DNA from: Phycobacter sedimenti
GTDB lineage: Bacteria > Pseudomonadota > Alphaproteobacteria > Rhodobacterales > Rhodobacteraceae
Assembly (NCBI RefSeq): GCF_038148855.1
Contig: NZ_JBBVGR010000001.1
Coordinates: 434,001 to 498,000 of the forward strand
Reading direction: 5' to 3'
DNA length: 64,000 bases
This document shows, piece by piece, positions 1 through 8,592 of the stretch. A program made the position numbers and the translations under genes. Position 1 is the stretch's first letter, and each line of letters starts with the position of its first letter. The notes below the pieces were generated by a model. The model made no database searches, was not told the origin of the DNA, and saw nothing but the letters and a program-made list of their open reading frames with translations.

Positions 1-246
1 ATTGCCGTGCCAGCCAAGCGATCCGGCACCGCCCAGATCCACATCCTGCCAGCCCGCCTCGTTCAGCACGAAATGCGGCAGCGCCGCCGGGCGGGGTGGC
101 AGGCGCTTGTCCGCCTCCTGCAGCAACACGATGCGCGCGCCGATGTCCTCAAGGACGTTCAGGATGCGTCGCGGCTGTCGGCGCAGGTCCAGGCCGATGC
201 ATTTCTGAATGTTGTAGCTGGCAACGCGCAGGGTGGTTTCGGGCAT
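1..246 (-). CDS. Endonuclease/exonuclease/phosphatase family protein, 3' part missing
   Basis: The reverse strand reads from an ATG at 246 to the window edge, giving the first 82 residues with no stop. The start LRVASYNIQKC and the later IVLLQEADKR match the first two conserved blocks of the EEP (exonuclease-endonuclease-phosphatase) fold, where the Asn and the Glu bind the catalytic metal. Members cleave phosphodiester or phosphomonoester bonds in nucleic acids, phosphoinositides or other substrates, so the substrate cannot be named from this part. There is no signal peptide, which suggests a cytosolic enzyme. It is divergent from the transporter at 384, with 137 bases between the starts. 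Confidence 0.8.
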   Translation of the reverse strand, partial: MPETTLRVASYNIQKCIGLDLRRQPRRILNVLEDIGARIVLLQEADKRLPPRPAALPHFVLNEAGWQDVDLGGAGSLGWHGN

Positions 247-383
247 GCAGGCTCCTTTCCACGCCAGTTTTCATCGCCTTGCCAGGCTCTGCAAGACAAG
301 AACGGAGAGGGTCCCCGTCGGAAGGCGGATTTTGGCGAAAGGTCAGGCTTGACAGTCCCATACCGCTCGGCGCTGATGCGCCC

Positions 384-1271
384 ATGACAGAAAAGAGATC
401 CATGGACGCCGCGGGCGCCCTCGCGCTTACGGGGTTTGCCGCCCTTCTGGGCTTCAACCAGGTGGTGATCAAGATCGCCAATGGCGGCTTTGGCCCGGTG
501 TTTCAGGCCGGTTTGCGGTCGCTCATTGCGCTGGCGGTGATCCTGCTGTGGGTCTTGTTGCGCAAACCCAGACTCCGGCCAGATGGCGGCCTGCCAAAAG
601 GTGCGCATTTTTGGGGTCTTGTGGTCGGCCTTCTGTTCACGGCCGAGTTCATCTGCCTGTTCTGGGCTTTGGACGTCTCATCCGTGTCGCGGGTGACGAT
701 CATCTTCAACTCGATGCCGGTCTGGCTGGCGCTGGCCGCACATCTTTGGCTACCCGGAGAGCGGCTGACCGGCCCTCGCATCGCCGGGCTGGTTCTGGCC
801 ATGGGCGGCGTGGTGCTGGCGGTGCTGGACCGGGACGCCAGCGGCGCATCGGCGCTGGGGGACATGCTGGCGCTGGCCTCGACCCTGTGCTGGGCGGGGA
901 TTGCCTTCTGCGTGCGGGCAACGCCCTTGTCACAGGTGCCCGCCGTGACGCAGCTCGTTTACCAGTTGACGGTCTCAGCCGTCCTGCTGCTGGTGCTGTC
1001 GCCACTGTTCGGCCCGATGCTGCGCGCGCCGGAGGCGATCCATATCGCGGGCGTGCTGTTTCAGGCCATCGCCATTGCCAGCCTTGGATATCTTTTGTGG
1101 TTCTGGCTTTTCACCATCTACAAGGCTGGTTCGGTCGCCTCCTTCAGCTTCCTGTCACCCGTTCTGGCCGTGCTGATGGGCTGGCTGATCCTCGGCGAGA
1201 CGCTGACCTACGAGGTCTGGCTCGCGCTTGCGCTGGTGGCGGCAGGCGTCTTCCTGATCAACCGGCCTTAA
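384..1271 (+). CDS. EamA/DMT-family transporter
   Basis: A 295-residue integral membrane protein with about ten hydrophobic helices arranged as two EamA repeats (roughly residues 10-145 and 155-290), the usual size and layout for drug/metabolite transporters. These export amino acids, metabolites or toxic compounds by proton exchange; the substrate cannot be read from sequence. The first ATG of the conserved N-terminus is at 384, with a second in-frame ATG at 402. A longer open frame reaches back to 96 but overlaps the divergent gene and has no transporter character. The gene stands alone; a TTGACA at 349 lacks a convincing -10. Confidence 0.85.
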   Translation: MTEKRSMDAAGALALTGFAALLGFNQVVIKIANGGFGPVFQAGLRSLIALAVILLWVLLRKPRLRPDGGLPKGAHFWGLVVGLLFTAEFICLFWALDVSSVSRVTIIFNSMPVWLALAAHLWLPGERLTGPRIAGLVLAMGGVVLAVLDRDASGASALGDMLALASTLCWAGIAFCVRATPLSQVPAVTQLVYQLTVSAVLLLVLSPLFGPMLRAPEAIHIAGVLFQAIAIASLGYLLWFWLFTIYKAGSVASFSFLSPVLAVLMGWLILGETLTYEVWLALALVAAGVFLINRP

Positions 1272-1284
1272 GCCCGCCAGCGGG

Positions 1285-1375
1285 TCCTCCCGCCCGTCAC
1301 GGCCGCATCAAAGATGCGTCCGTTCCCGTTGGGCATGGCGCCCCGACGGGGCGCGCGCCGTGCAGAGCACGGCGC
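1285..1375. repeat. GC-palindrome intergenic repeat, copy 1
   Basis: The converging 3' ends of the transporter and selO are separated by an element that recurs at 8161. Both copies share TCCTCCCGCCCGTCACGG and, about 12-14 bases later, CGTTCCCGTTGGGC. In this copy the core is followed by two hairpins: GCGCCCC/GGGGCGC (1338-1354, 3-base loop) and CGCCGTGC/GCACGGCG (1357-1375, 3-base loop). Its place between convergent genes suggests a bidirectional terminator or a REP-like dispersed element. Function is inferred. Confidence 0.6.
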
Positions 1376-1437
1376 CGGGCCCAAGGGGGCGAGCGCCTCC
1401 GCCAGGAGGCCGATCCCGCGCGGGAGAACGCCCGCTT

Positions 1438-2856
1438 TCAGGTGCCACAGAAGGTTGCGGGAACCACTTCATCGGGACTGGGCGGGTTCTGCAGGTCCGC
1501 ATGCTCCGGCTGGTCCTCATAGGGTCGCGCCAAGACATCCATCAGCCGCTCAAACGGTGCCATATCGCCGCTGACCGCCGCCGCAATCATTTCTTCCATG
1601 CGGTGATTGCGCGGGATGAAGGCCGGGTTGACCTGCCGCATGAGGGTCTTGGGGTCTTCCTCGGCCTCAAGGCGCTGGCGCCAGCCATCCGCCCACCCGT
1701 CAAAAGCCTCGGGATCGATGAACTGATCGCGCGCGGTTTCGCCCGAAAGCGCCCGGAAGGTATTGGTGAAATCGGCCTGCCCCGCGGCCATGCGCTCCAG
1801 CAGGTCCTCGATCAGCGTCATGTCGCTGGTCTGCGGCGTCGCGATCCCGATCTTGGCGGCAAAGCGCGACAGCCACTCCCGCTCGATCACACCCGGCATG
1901 GCGTGCACGATCTCGGTCGCTTCCTCTACCGCCTCCTGCGGATCATCAAGCTGCTGGATCAGGGCCGTTGCCAACTGCGCCAGGTTCCACACGATGATCC
2001 CCGGCTGGTTGTCATAGGCATAGCGCCCCATGCGGTCGATGGAACTGAACACCTGCGAAGGATTGTAGACATCCATGAAGGCGCAGGGACCATAGTCGAT
2101 CGTCTCGCCGGAAATGGCGCAATTGTCCGTATTCATCACCCCGTGGATGAAGCCCACGGACATCCATTGCGCCACCAGCCGCGCCTGAGCATCCCGCACC
2201 GCGCGCAAGAGGCCCATCGGCCCCTGCGCCTCCGGGTAGTGTCGCTCAATGGCATATTGCGTGAGCCGCCTCAGCGCCTCCCGCTCCCCGCGCGCGGCGA
2301 AGATCTGGAAGGTGCCGACTCGCAGATGGCTCGCCGCGACCCGCGTGAGTACCGCGCCGGGCATCGCGCCCTCGCGCCAGACGGGATCGCCGGTTTCCAC
2401 CGCAGCCAGCGCGCGCGTTGTCGGGATGCCAAGGGCATGCATCGCCTCGGAGACCACATATTCCCGCAGAACCGGCCCCATCCAGGCGCGCCCGTCGCCC
2501 CGGCGCGAATAGGGCGTGCGCCCGGACCCCTTGAGCTGGATATCCCGGCGGACGCCGTCGGCACCGACGACCTCTCCCAGAAGAACCGCACGCCCGTCGC
2601 CCAGTTGCGGATTGAAGGTGCCGAATTGGTGCCCCGCGTATAGCTGCGCCAGCGGATCGGCGCCCTCCGGCACCCGGTTGCCGCCAAAGACCTCGGCCAT
2701 TTCAGGCAAATCGCCGGGCGTAATGCCGAGGACCTGCGCCAGGTCGCGGTTGAAGGCGAGCATGCGCGGCTGCGAGACCGGCTCGGGCGCCTGTTTGCTG
2801 TAGAACACCGGGCCAAGGGCCGCGTAGGTGTTGTCAAAGGGGATGTGCAATGTCAT
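1438..2856 (-). CDS. selO: Protein adenylyltransferase SelO
   Basis: At 472 residues this matches the SelO/YdiU (UPF0061) family, a pseudokinase-fold enzyme that transfers AMP from ATP to Ser, Thr or Tyr of target proteins, linked in bacteria to oxidative-stress responses. Visible marks are the nucleotide-binding segment QLKGSGRTPYSRRGDGRA at 107-124 and the metal-binding pair Asp244 (MNTDN) and Asp254 (IDYGP), ten residues apart as in characterised members. Like many bacterial SelOs it lacks a C-terminal selenocysteine. The start at 2856 leaves only 54 bases to the divergent cupin gene. Confidence 0.95.
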   Translation of the reverse strand: MTLHIPFDNTYAALGPVFYSKQAPEPVSQPRMLAFNRDLAQVLGITPGDLPEMAEVFGGNRVPEGADPLAQLYAGHQFGTFNPQLGDGRAVLLGEVVGADGVRRDIQLKGSGRTPYSRRGDGRAWMGPVLREYVVSEAMHALGIPTTRALAAVETGDPVWREGAMPGAVLTRVAASHLRVGTFQIFAARGEREALRRLTQYAIERHYPEAQGPMGLLRAVRDAQARLVAQWMSVGFIHGVMNTDNCAISGETIDYGPCAFMDVYNPSQVFSSIDRMGRYAYDNQPGIIVWNLAQLATALIQQLDDPQEAVEEATEIVHAMPGVIEREWLSRFAAKIGIATPQTSDMTLIEDLLERMAAGQADFTNTFRALSGETARDQFIDPEAFDGWADGWRQRLEAEEDPKTLMRQVNPAFIPRNHRMEEMIAAAVSGDMAPFERLMDVLARPYEDQPEHADLQNPPSPDEVVPATFCGT

Positions 2857-2910
2857 GGCTCAAACATATGCGGCAAGGCAGGGATTGCCAGCGCAAAGAG
2901 GCGAAATGAA

Positions 2911-3345
2911 ATGGGAGACGGCCCCGTGACAGCCGATGAGATTATCCAGCATCTGGGATTGCAGCCCCACCCCGAGGGCGGCTGGTACCGTCAGACCTGG
3001 GTGGCCGAAAACGAAGGCCGCCCCACCGGCACCTGTATCTATTTCCTGCTGAAGGCCGGGGAGGCCAGTCATTGGCACCGGGTCGATGCGGCCGAGATCT
3101 GGCTTTTTCACGCGGGCGCGCCGCTGGTGCTGTCGCTGTCGGAAACGGATGAAGGCCCCGCCACAGATCACCTGCTGACCCCGGACCTGACCAAGGGCGC
3201 GCCGCAGCTGATCGTGCCCACAGGCCACTGGCAGGCTGCGCGCACGACCGGCGACTATACGCTGGTCAGCTGCACCGTCTCGCCGGGATTTCAGTTCGAA
3301 GGCTTCGAACTGGCAAAGCCAGGGTTTGATATTCCGCGCCAATGA
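2911..3345 (+). CDS. Cupin-fold protein (DUF985/cupin_5 type)
   Basis: A 144-residue single-domain protein that opens with HLGLQPHPEGGWYRQTW and continues with SHWHRVDAAEIW, the characteristic blocks of the DUF985 cupins. The pair of His residues plus Glu resembles a metal- or ligand-binding cupin site, and sugar-related ligands have been suggested for relatives; the real substrate is not known. The ATG at 2911 was chosen because an AGAGG lies about nine bases upstream and the homologous region starts just after it; a GTG at 2926 is an alternative. It is divergent from selO. Confidence 0.85.
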   Translation: MGDGPVTADEIIQHLGLQPHPEGGWYRQTWVAENEGRPTGTCIYFLLKAGEASHWHRVDAAEIWLFHAGAPLVLSLSETDEGPATDHLLTPDLTKGAPQLIVPTGHWQAARTTGDYTLVSCTVSPGFQFEGFELAKPGFDIPRQ

Positions 3346-3747
3346 GTCCTTGGAAAGTCACGAAATCCGCTTGGCTCCTTCCCGTCTTTGCGGCGGTCCT
3401 CATGTGGGGCGAGCAACAGCCTTTCCCGGAGCGTTTCCACAAAGCTCGGATCGATGAGGTCGAGTACCATGTCAGCAGAAGGCTTGGCGGGATTTGGGCC
3501 GTTCATGCCAGCCTGTTGGAAGATCCAAAAGCGCCGAAGGTCAAGCTTTCTCGCCTTAGAAAGTCTTCCAGTGGCCGTCCCCTTTTGGAGGAGGGTGAAG
3601 AGGTCTGTCTCGCCTCAGCGGTCCCCATTCTGCGCCCTCGCATGTATTGGGAGACTGTTCCGTATAAGTGCAAATCAAAGAGCCAAGACCCGGCCGAGTA
3701 AGGCCGGTGTGCTTCGCGCCTACTCGGTCAACTGGGTCATCGCCCGG
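3346..3747. other. Gap of about 400 bases, no recognised gene
   Basis: This lies between the cupin stop and the end of anmK. A plus-strand frame (3342-3701, 119 codons) and a minus-strand frame (open from about 3608 down to 3291, ATG at 3506) overlap here, but neither resembles a family I know and neither has a clear ribosome-binding site. The minus frame runs into the cupin antisense, as a decayed fragment might. A CCGGCC/GGCCGG hairpin at 3690-3707 without a T-run lies just beyond the anmK stop. Confidence 0.5.
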
Positions 3748-4863
3748 TCATCCCCCCTCACCCGGCAGGCTGACCACGCCGCCGCCCACGCAGGCGCGCA
3801 CGCCGGTGGTGCCGGGACAGGAGGTCGGCATGCCCCGCGCCACGCGCACCGCCAGATGGGCAAAGGCCTGCGCCTCCAGCATGTCGCCATCAAGGCCCAC
3901 ATCCTCGACCGGTTTCACCGGGCAGTCGAGCGAGACGCGCAACATCTCCATCAGCACCGGGTTGTGACGCCCGCCGCCGGTCACAAGCACCATTTCTGGC
4001 GGCGCGGGGCAATGCTCCATCCCCTGCGCCACGGCGGCTGCACACATGGCCGTCAGCGTTGCGGCCGCATCAGCATCGCTGAGTTCGCCCACCAGCGTGA
4101 CCATTTCGGCAAAATCGTTCCGATCCAGTGATTTGGGCGGCATTTTTGCAAAGAAAGGCTCGGCCAGGAACAGCTCCAGCGCGCCCTCTTCGACCTGCCC
4201 CTTGCGGGCAATCTTACCGTCCCTGTCGAACGGCAGACCCAGCCGCGCCTGCAGCAAATCGTTGAGCGGCGCATTGGCCGGACCTGTGTCAAAGGCCAGA
4301 AGTGCACCGGGGTCCTCGGGGCGATCAAAGCGCGGATCCACATAAGTGAGGTTGCCCACCCCGCCGAGGTTCAGGAAGCAAAGCGGAGTCGTCGCTCCGA
4401 TGTATTTGGCGCAGGCAAAGTGAAAAAACGGCGCAAGCGGCGCGCCCTCCCCGCCCAAAGCGACGTCATCCGAGCGGAAATCCCAGACCACCGGCTTTCC
4501 CAGAACTTCGGACAAGGCAGCGCCATCGCCCACCTGCAACGTGCCCTGACGGCGCGGCGCGTGAGCCAGCGTCTGGCCGTGAAAGCCGACAATCTCAGCC
4601 TCGGGAAAATCCGCCAGCACTTCGGCATGGACGCGATCTGTCAGCGCGGCGGCGGCTTCGACCTCTGGCCCTGACCATTTGCCCAGACCGGCGCGCAGCA
4701 CCGCGCGCTCCGCCTCCGAATAGGGGCGATAGCGGTTTTCTCCGAAAGCAAAGATCCGCTTTCCGTCCGTCTCGACCAGCGCCGCATCCACCCCGTCGAG
4801 CGAGGTGCCACTCATGGCGCCAAGCGCGATCACGCGGCCCGTCTTTGCAATCGCTCGTGTCAT
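3748..4863 (-). CDS. anmK: Anhydro-N-acetylmuramic acid kinase
   Basis: At 371 residues the length is right for AnmK, which hydrolyses the 1,6-anhydro bond of anhMurNAc and phosphorylates it to MurNAc-6-P during cell-wall recycling. The N-terminal phosphate loop GAMSGTSLDG (15-24) is diagnostic. It is followed by GFHGQTLAH, the segment around WDFRSDDVALGGEGAPL, LNLGGVGNL, FDTGPANA and a C-terminal VTGGGRHN. The ATG at 4863 begins the conserved protein; the reading frame stays open far upstream only as antisense of tyrS. It is divergent from tyrS, and another recycling enzyme, nagZ, lies at 22-23 kb. Confidence 0.96.
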   Translation of the reverse strand: MTRAIAKTGRVIALGAMSGTSLDGVDAALVETDGKRIFAFGENRYRPYSEAERAVLRAGLGKWSGPEVEAAAALTDRVHAEVLADFPEAEIVGFHGQTLAHAPRRQGTLQVGDGAALSEVLGKPVVWDFRSDDVALGGEGAPLAPFFHFACAKYIGATTPLCFLNLGGVGNLTYVDPRFDRPEDPGALLAFDTGPANAPLNDLLQARLGLPFDRDGKIARKGQVEEGALELFLAEPFFAKMPPKSLDRNDFAEMVTLVGELSDADAAATLTAMCAAAVAQGMEHCPAPPEMVLVTGGGRHNPVLMEMLRVSLDCPVKPVEDVGLDGDMLEAQAFAHLAVRVARGMPTSCPGTTGVRACVGGGVVSLPGEGG

Positions 4864-4992
4864 CTTATGCCCTTTTGTCTGAACAGCCCTGAACCCGGCC
4901 CGGAACGCACAGGATTTCTGCGCAAAAGCAGGTTCCATGTGCCCCTTTTGCGTTTTATACAGCACATCGCAATAGACAAGCCGAGGCATGCC

Positions 4993-6246
4993 ATGACCTA
5001 TCATCCCAAATCGGATTTCATCACCGTGATGATGGAGCGCGGGTTTCTCGCCGACTGTACGGACTATCAGGGTCTGGACGAGGCGCTGATGACCCCGGGC
5101 CAGTCCGGCTATATCGGCTTTGATGCCACCGCGAAATCGCTGCACGTGGGCTCGCTGATCCAGATCATGATGCTGCGCTGGCTGCAAAAGACCGGCCACA
5201 AGCCGATCACCCTGATGGGCGGCGGCACCACCAAGGTGGGCGATCCGTCGTTTCGCGCAGATGAGCGCCCGCTGCTGACCCCGGCACAGATCGATGACAA
5301 TATCGCTGGCATCAAAAAGGTGTTTTCGGCCTATGTTGATTACAACGATGGCCCAAACGGCGCCATGATGATCAACAACGCCGAATGGCTGGACGAGCTG
5401 AACTATCTCGAGTTCCTGCGCGACATCGGGCGGCATTTCTCGGTCAACCGGATGCTGTCCTTCGAAAGCGTGAAATCGCGTCTGGACCGCGAGCAGTCGC
5501 TTTCGTTCCTCGAGTTCAACTACATGATCCTGCAGGCCTATGACTTCCTCGAGCTGAACCGCCGCTATGGCTGCATCCTGCAGATGGGCGGATCGGACCA
5601 GTGGGGCAATATCGTCAACGGGATCGACCTGACACGCCGGGTCTTGGATCATGAGATCTACGGCCTCACCTCGCCGCTGCTGACCACCTCGGATGGCAAG
5701 AAGATGGGCAAATCCCAGAACGGCGCGGTCTGGCTGAACCCGGATATGCTTTCTCCTTACGAGTTCTGGCAATTCTGGCGCAACACCACCGATGCCGACG
5801 TGGGCCGGTTCCTGAAGCTTTATACCGAGATGCCGGTTGAAGAATGCGACCGTCTGGGCGCGCTGGCCGGATCCGAGATCAACGCCGCCAAGGTGATCCT
5901 TGCCAATGAGGTGACCACCCTTCTGCACGGCGCCGACGCGGCTGCCGCTGCCGAGGCCACCGCGCGAGAGGTCTTTGAGAAGGGCGGCATAGGGGAAGAC
6001 CTGCCGACGCTGACCCTGACCCCGGCGGATCTTCAGGACGGGATCTCTATCGTGCAGCTGATCGTCAAAACGGGCCTTGCGAAATCCGGCAAGGAGGCCA
6101 AGCGCCTGATCGCCGAGAATGGCGCCCGGATCGACGATGCGCCGCTGACGGATGCAGGCCTGATGATCGACGCAGGCGCGCTGGCCTCTCCCATCAAGCT
6201 GAGCGCGGGCAAGAAGCGCCACGCGCTGGTGCAGTTGGTCGGCTAA
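4993..6246 (+). CDS. tyrS: Tyrosyl-tRNA synthetase
   Basis: 417 residues. The class I signature appears as HVGS at 51-54 and the KMSKS loop as KMGKS at 237-241; between them MGGSDQWGNI is the tyrosine-site segment typical of bacterial TyrRS. The C-terminal 65 residues form an S4-type RNA-binding domain (KSGKEAKRLIAENGARI). The enzyme charges tRNA-Tyr in the cytoplasm. The ATG at 4993 fits the family N-terminus; an upstream ATG at 4867 would add an unconserved 42-residue leader. The next element downstream is a strong terminator, so it seems to be transcribed alone. Confidence 0.97.
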   Translation: MTYHPKSDFITVMMERGFLADCTDYQGLDEALMTPGQSGYIGFDATAKSLHVGSLIQIMMLRWLQKTGHKPITLMGGGTTKVGDPSFRADERPLLTPAQIDDNIAGIKKVFSAYVDYNDGPNGAMMINNAEWLDELNYLEFLRDIGRHFSVNRMLSFESVKSRLDREQSLSFLEFNYMILQAYDFLELNRRYGCILQMGGSDQWGNIVNGIDLTRRVLDHEIYGLTSPLLTTSDGKKMGKSQNGAVWLNPDMLSPYEFWQFWRNTTDADVGRFLKLYTEMPVEECDRLGALAGSEINAAKVILANEVTTLLHGADAAAAAEATAREVFEKGGIGEDLPTLTLTPADLQDGISIVQLIVKTGLAKSGKEAKRLIAENGARIDDAPLTDAGLMIDAGALASPIKLSAGKKRHALVQLVG

Positions 6247-6279
6247 AAGGCGCAGAGCCAAAAACCGCTAAAAACCGGG

Positions 6280-6310
6280 AAAAAGGGGCGTATCGGCCCC
6301 TTTTTTCTTT
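6280..6310 (+). terminator. Rho-independent terminator of tyrS
   Basis: A GGGGC/GCCCC stem flanked by an A-run on the left and TTTTTTCTTTT on the right starts about 35 bases after the tyrS stop. The A-run and T-run extend the pairing. Confidence 0.85.
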
Positions 6311-6393
6311 TGCCATGTCGCTGAATCGTGTTGGATCCTTCTCGCTGAGAAAAGTCGGCCAACATGGCCTTTTGCCCCCCTAGGATGACAAAT

Positions 6394-7411
6394 GCCAAAG
6401 CAAATCCCGCACCGGTAAATCAGCACCTGTTTCGATCTCTGCTCGATCAACTGCCGCCGCTGAATGCGAACCAGATCGAAGATCTGCTTTCGGGCACCAT
6501 GGATATCCGTCGGGCACGTGCGTCTTTGTCCGGAATAGAAGGGCAAGCGAGAAAGACAGCGCGTGTGCACACTGCAGAGGCTGCCGACGGCAAAAATCAG
6601 GGCAAACCCGAACCGGAGTTCAGCGCTTCCGATGCAGCCGATGTCTAAAAACCTAGACTGGTCTCGCAGGGACCTCACTTTGCGGGATCCATCGCCATGA
6701 CCTGTTTCTCCAAGTCTTCAGAAATATGTTTTCCGACAGGCCAGGATCCTGCCACAAACTGGCATTCTCGCTCGGCAAAACCAAGCACCCTATCTGACGA
6801 TGGAGAATGTTGATTTTGGCAGCGGTTGGCCATGGTTCTGACATCGAGTTCGGCGGCACCGTTGAAGTCGATGAACCCCATCAGCGTGAAGGCCGCAAGG
6901 GATCACGGGAGTGGCTTTTGCATCGCCCAAATCCATCTCTAAACCCGCGCCCGCCACGCCATCAATGGTATGTCTACAACAGCGGACGCGTGAAGATGAA
7001 ACGCGGACCGTCTCGTTGGCAGCTGCCGCGTCTCGCGATCACAGACCGTTCTGGACATCGGTTTCTCGAGCGGATCAAGAACAGGAGCAACCTGTCAGCG
7101 ACGCCGCCTACAGTCCGGTCGTTGCAACGGATGCAGTCCTTTGCACTGACGGTGCAGCGGCATACTCACGCCTCTCGACATAGAACGGAATGGTGCATCA
7201 TGTCCTGAACAACAAGCCAGGCCAGACGGGCATTCACAAGGCATTTCACATTCAGAATGTGACCTCGCTCCATTCTCGCCAGGATGAATTCAGGCGCCCG
7301 TTCAAAGCTCCTGCGTCCAAGTATCTGAAGCTCTATCTTCGCTGGTCCGTGTTGCGGTCAAGGCTAAGCTCAGAGCAAGCCTTCAGAAACGTGCTTGAAG
7401 GGATTGAGTAG
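6394..7411 (+). pseudogene. Decayed IS1595-family (ISXO2-like) transposase
   Basis: Pieces of one transposase can be followed across shifting frames. An N-terminal part at about 6415-6560 contains LDQLPPLNANQIEDLL. A zinc-ribbon-like stretch (ACAHC...GVQRFRCSRC) and FTGLAGT-type text follow near 6560-6690. GGTVEVDE near 6850 is the first catalytic Asp block, DAVLCTDGAAAYSRL near 7130-7175 the second, and the C-terminus reads HIQNV and KYLKLYLRW near 7245-7350. Frameshifts and internal stops separate them, so no active enzyme can be made. No clear terminal inverted repeats or target duplication were found. It is the only mobile-element trace recognised in the window. Confidence 0.75.
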
Positions 7412-7471
7412 TCCATTGACCGCAGGTCTCGCTCGAACCAACTTCAATCGAGTTTCAGACTTGGGTGTCCC

Positions 7472-7984
7472 ATGCGCATTGTCCTTGCTTTTTTCTTAAC
7501 AGTGGCCCTCGTGGCGGGCTGCAATACTGCGCATCAGGCTTCTGTTACTCTGGCAAGCGGCGTGCGGGTGTCTCTGGCGGTCAGCGGAATGTTCAGCCTC
7601 CAGAGCGATTGGCACCGAACCCTGATTGTCGAGCATCGTGGTGAGATAATAACACGCGAGCTGTCCGAAGACACTGGCTGGTGGAGAGGATCCAACTTGT
7701 ATCTTGCCGAAGCAGGCCTCTTTGTTCTGGGTGAAGGACAAGCTGGGTGCATTGCGTTTCGATTGGATCCTGTCCGGTTCGACGACAAGGCCGCAAGGTG
7801 CCGCGAAAGACGCCAATTGCTGACCACTGAGGAAGCCTCTGGCAAAGACGACAACACAAGATCTTTTGTCTATCCGGGAATGCGCTATCTGGGCCGCTTC
7901 GCTGAAACCTTGGATGATCGTGCGCGTGTCGAGTTCATTTCCGCTGGAGAGGCCCCAGAAGTCAGGTTGCCCGACCCGCTGTAG
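7472..7984 (+). CDS. Putative lipoprotein of unknown function
   Basis: 170 residues with a short hydrophobic leader ending in the lipobox LVAGC, so the protein is probably exported and lipid-anchored at Cys17. The mature part is soluble, with alternating beta-like stretches and two further cysteines (around CIAF and ARCRE). I do not recognise the family. It begins 60 bases after the transposase remnant and may be a lineage-specific gene; its AT-richer codons compared with the core genes fit accessory origin, though this is an impression and not a computed value. Confidence 0.65.
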   Translation: MRIVLAFFLTVALVAGCNTAHQASVTLASGVRVSLAVSGMFSLQSDWHRTLIVEHRGEIITRELSEDTGWWRGSNLYLAEAGLFVLGEGQAGCIAFRLDPVRFDDKAARCRERRQLLTTEEASGKDDNTRSFVYPGMRYLGRFAETLDDRARVEFISAGEAPEVRLPDPL

Positions 7985-8160
7985 TCTCCATCAAAGTCCA
8001 GGCTGCCAAAGCCGGGCATTCGGATTGCAACATTCCCGCCACATAGTTGGAGATCCAATTCCCTGACCAACAGGAACATTATACCTTTCTGGGTGCCAAC
8101 ACGGTCTGAAGGCATGGCTTTTTCTTTTGCGCGCAGAGGGTTTCCAAACGGAAAGCGTTG

Positions 8161-8302
8161 TCCTCCCGCCCGTCACGGGCACAGGAATCTGCGCCGTTCC
8201 CGTTGGGCCCGGCGCCGCGCTGACGCGCGGCGCGGTTGCGTGCCACGGCCCTGTTTGACGATCATGTTCAATGAAGAGGTACCTGCGCGGCGCAGCCGCG
8301 CC
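8161..8302. repeat. GC-palindrome intergenic repeat, copy 2
   Basis: The 48-base core (8161-8208) repeats the element at 1285. It is followed by the hairpin GCGCCGCGC/GCGCGGCGC (loop TGAC) and, near 8286-8302, GCGCGGC/GCCGCGC. Like copy 1 it lies between convergent genes, here the lipoprotein and the small membrane protein. The rest of the gap 7985-8397 holds no gene that I can support. Confidence 0.6.
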
Positions 8303-8397
8303 ACGCCCAAGGCTGCACAAAGGGGGTAAGGCGTCAGCCGTTACCACCTGCCGGCGCGGGAGCGTTCCGCCTTGACCTGAAGGCTCCCTGCGGCCGA

Positions 8398-8487
8398 TCA
8401 GAGGAACAGCAGATCCGCCAATGTCAGCAGAATGAACACCGGAATCGACAGGGCGACCGCGATCAGAAAGGCAGCGGCTTTGGTCAT
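8398..8487 (-). CDS. Very small single-pass membrane protein
   Basis: A 29-residue open frame (start MTKAAAFLIAVALSIPVF) that is almost entirely one hydrophobic helix, with a Lys at the N-terminus, as in other bacterial membrane micropeptides. An in-frame ATG at 8514 would give 38 residues. It lies between repeat copy 2 and the divergent acyltransferase gene. The evidence is only composition and an intact frame, so expression is unproven; function is unknown. Confidence 0.45.
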   Translation of the reverse strand: MTKAAAFLIAVALSIPVFILLTLADLLFL

Positions 8488-8554
8488 GCGCGGGCCAGGG
8501 GCGCAGCGCCCCATGACTTTGCTGTTGGCTTGGCTTTGTTTTTTCATGCGCTCA

Positions 8555-8569
8555 TTAACCCTGAATTAG
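8555..8569. promoter_or_regulatory. Near-consensus CtrA-type box
   Basis: TTAA, seven bases, then TTAG: one mismatch from the TTAA-N7-TTAA full site bound by the cell-cycle regulator CtrA in alphaproteobacteria. It lies 24 bases before the ATG at 8593. Confidence 0.3.
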
Positions 8570-8592
8570 GTTTCCGTTCGGTAAATGATGTC

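Noticed and set aside
349..354. TTGACA as -35 of the EamA gene
   Set aside because: No acceptable -10 at 16-18 bases downstream (GCTGAT at best).
1360..2643. 427-codon plus-strand frame across selO
   Set aside because: Antisense of selO with no recognisable protein character.
3342..3701. 119-codon plus-strand frame after the cupin gene
   Set aside because: No ribosome-binding site or recognisable text; the opposite strand is also partly open, so neither can be favoured.
4864..6261. Long minus-strand frame that would extend anmK to 837 residues
   Set aside because: The extra part is antisense of tyrS; anmK has a normal start at 4863 with the family N-terminus.
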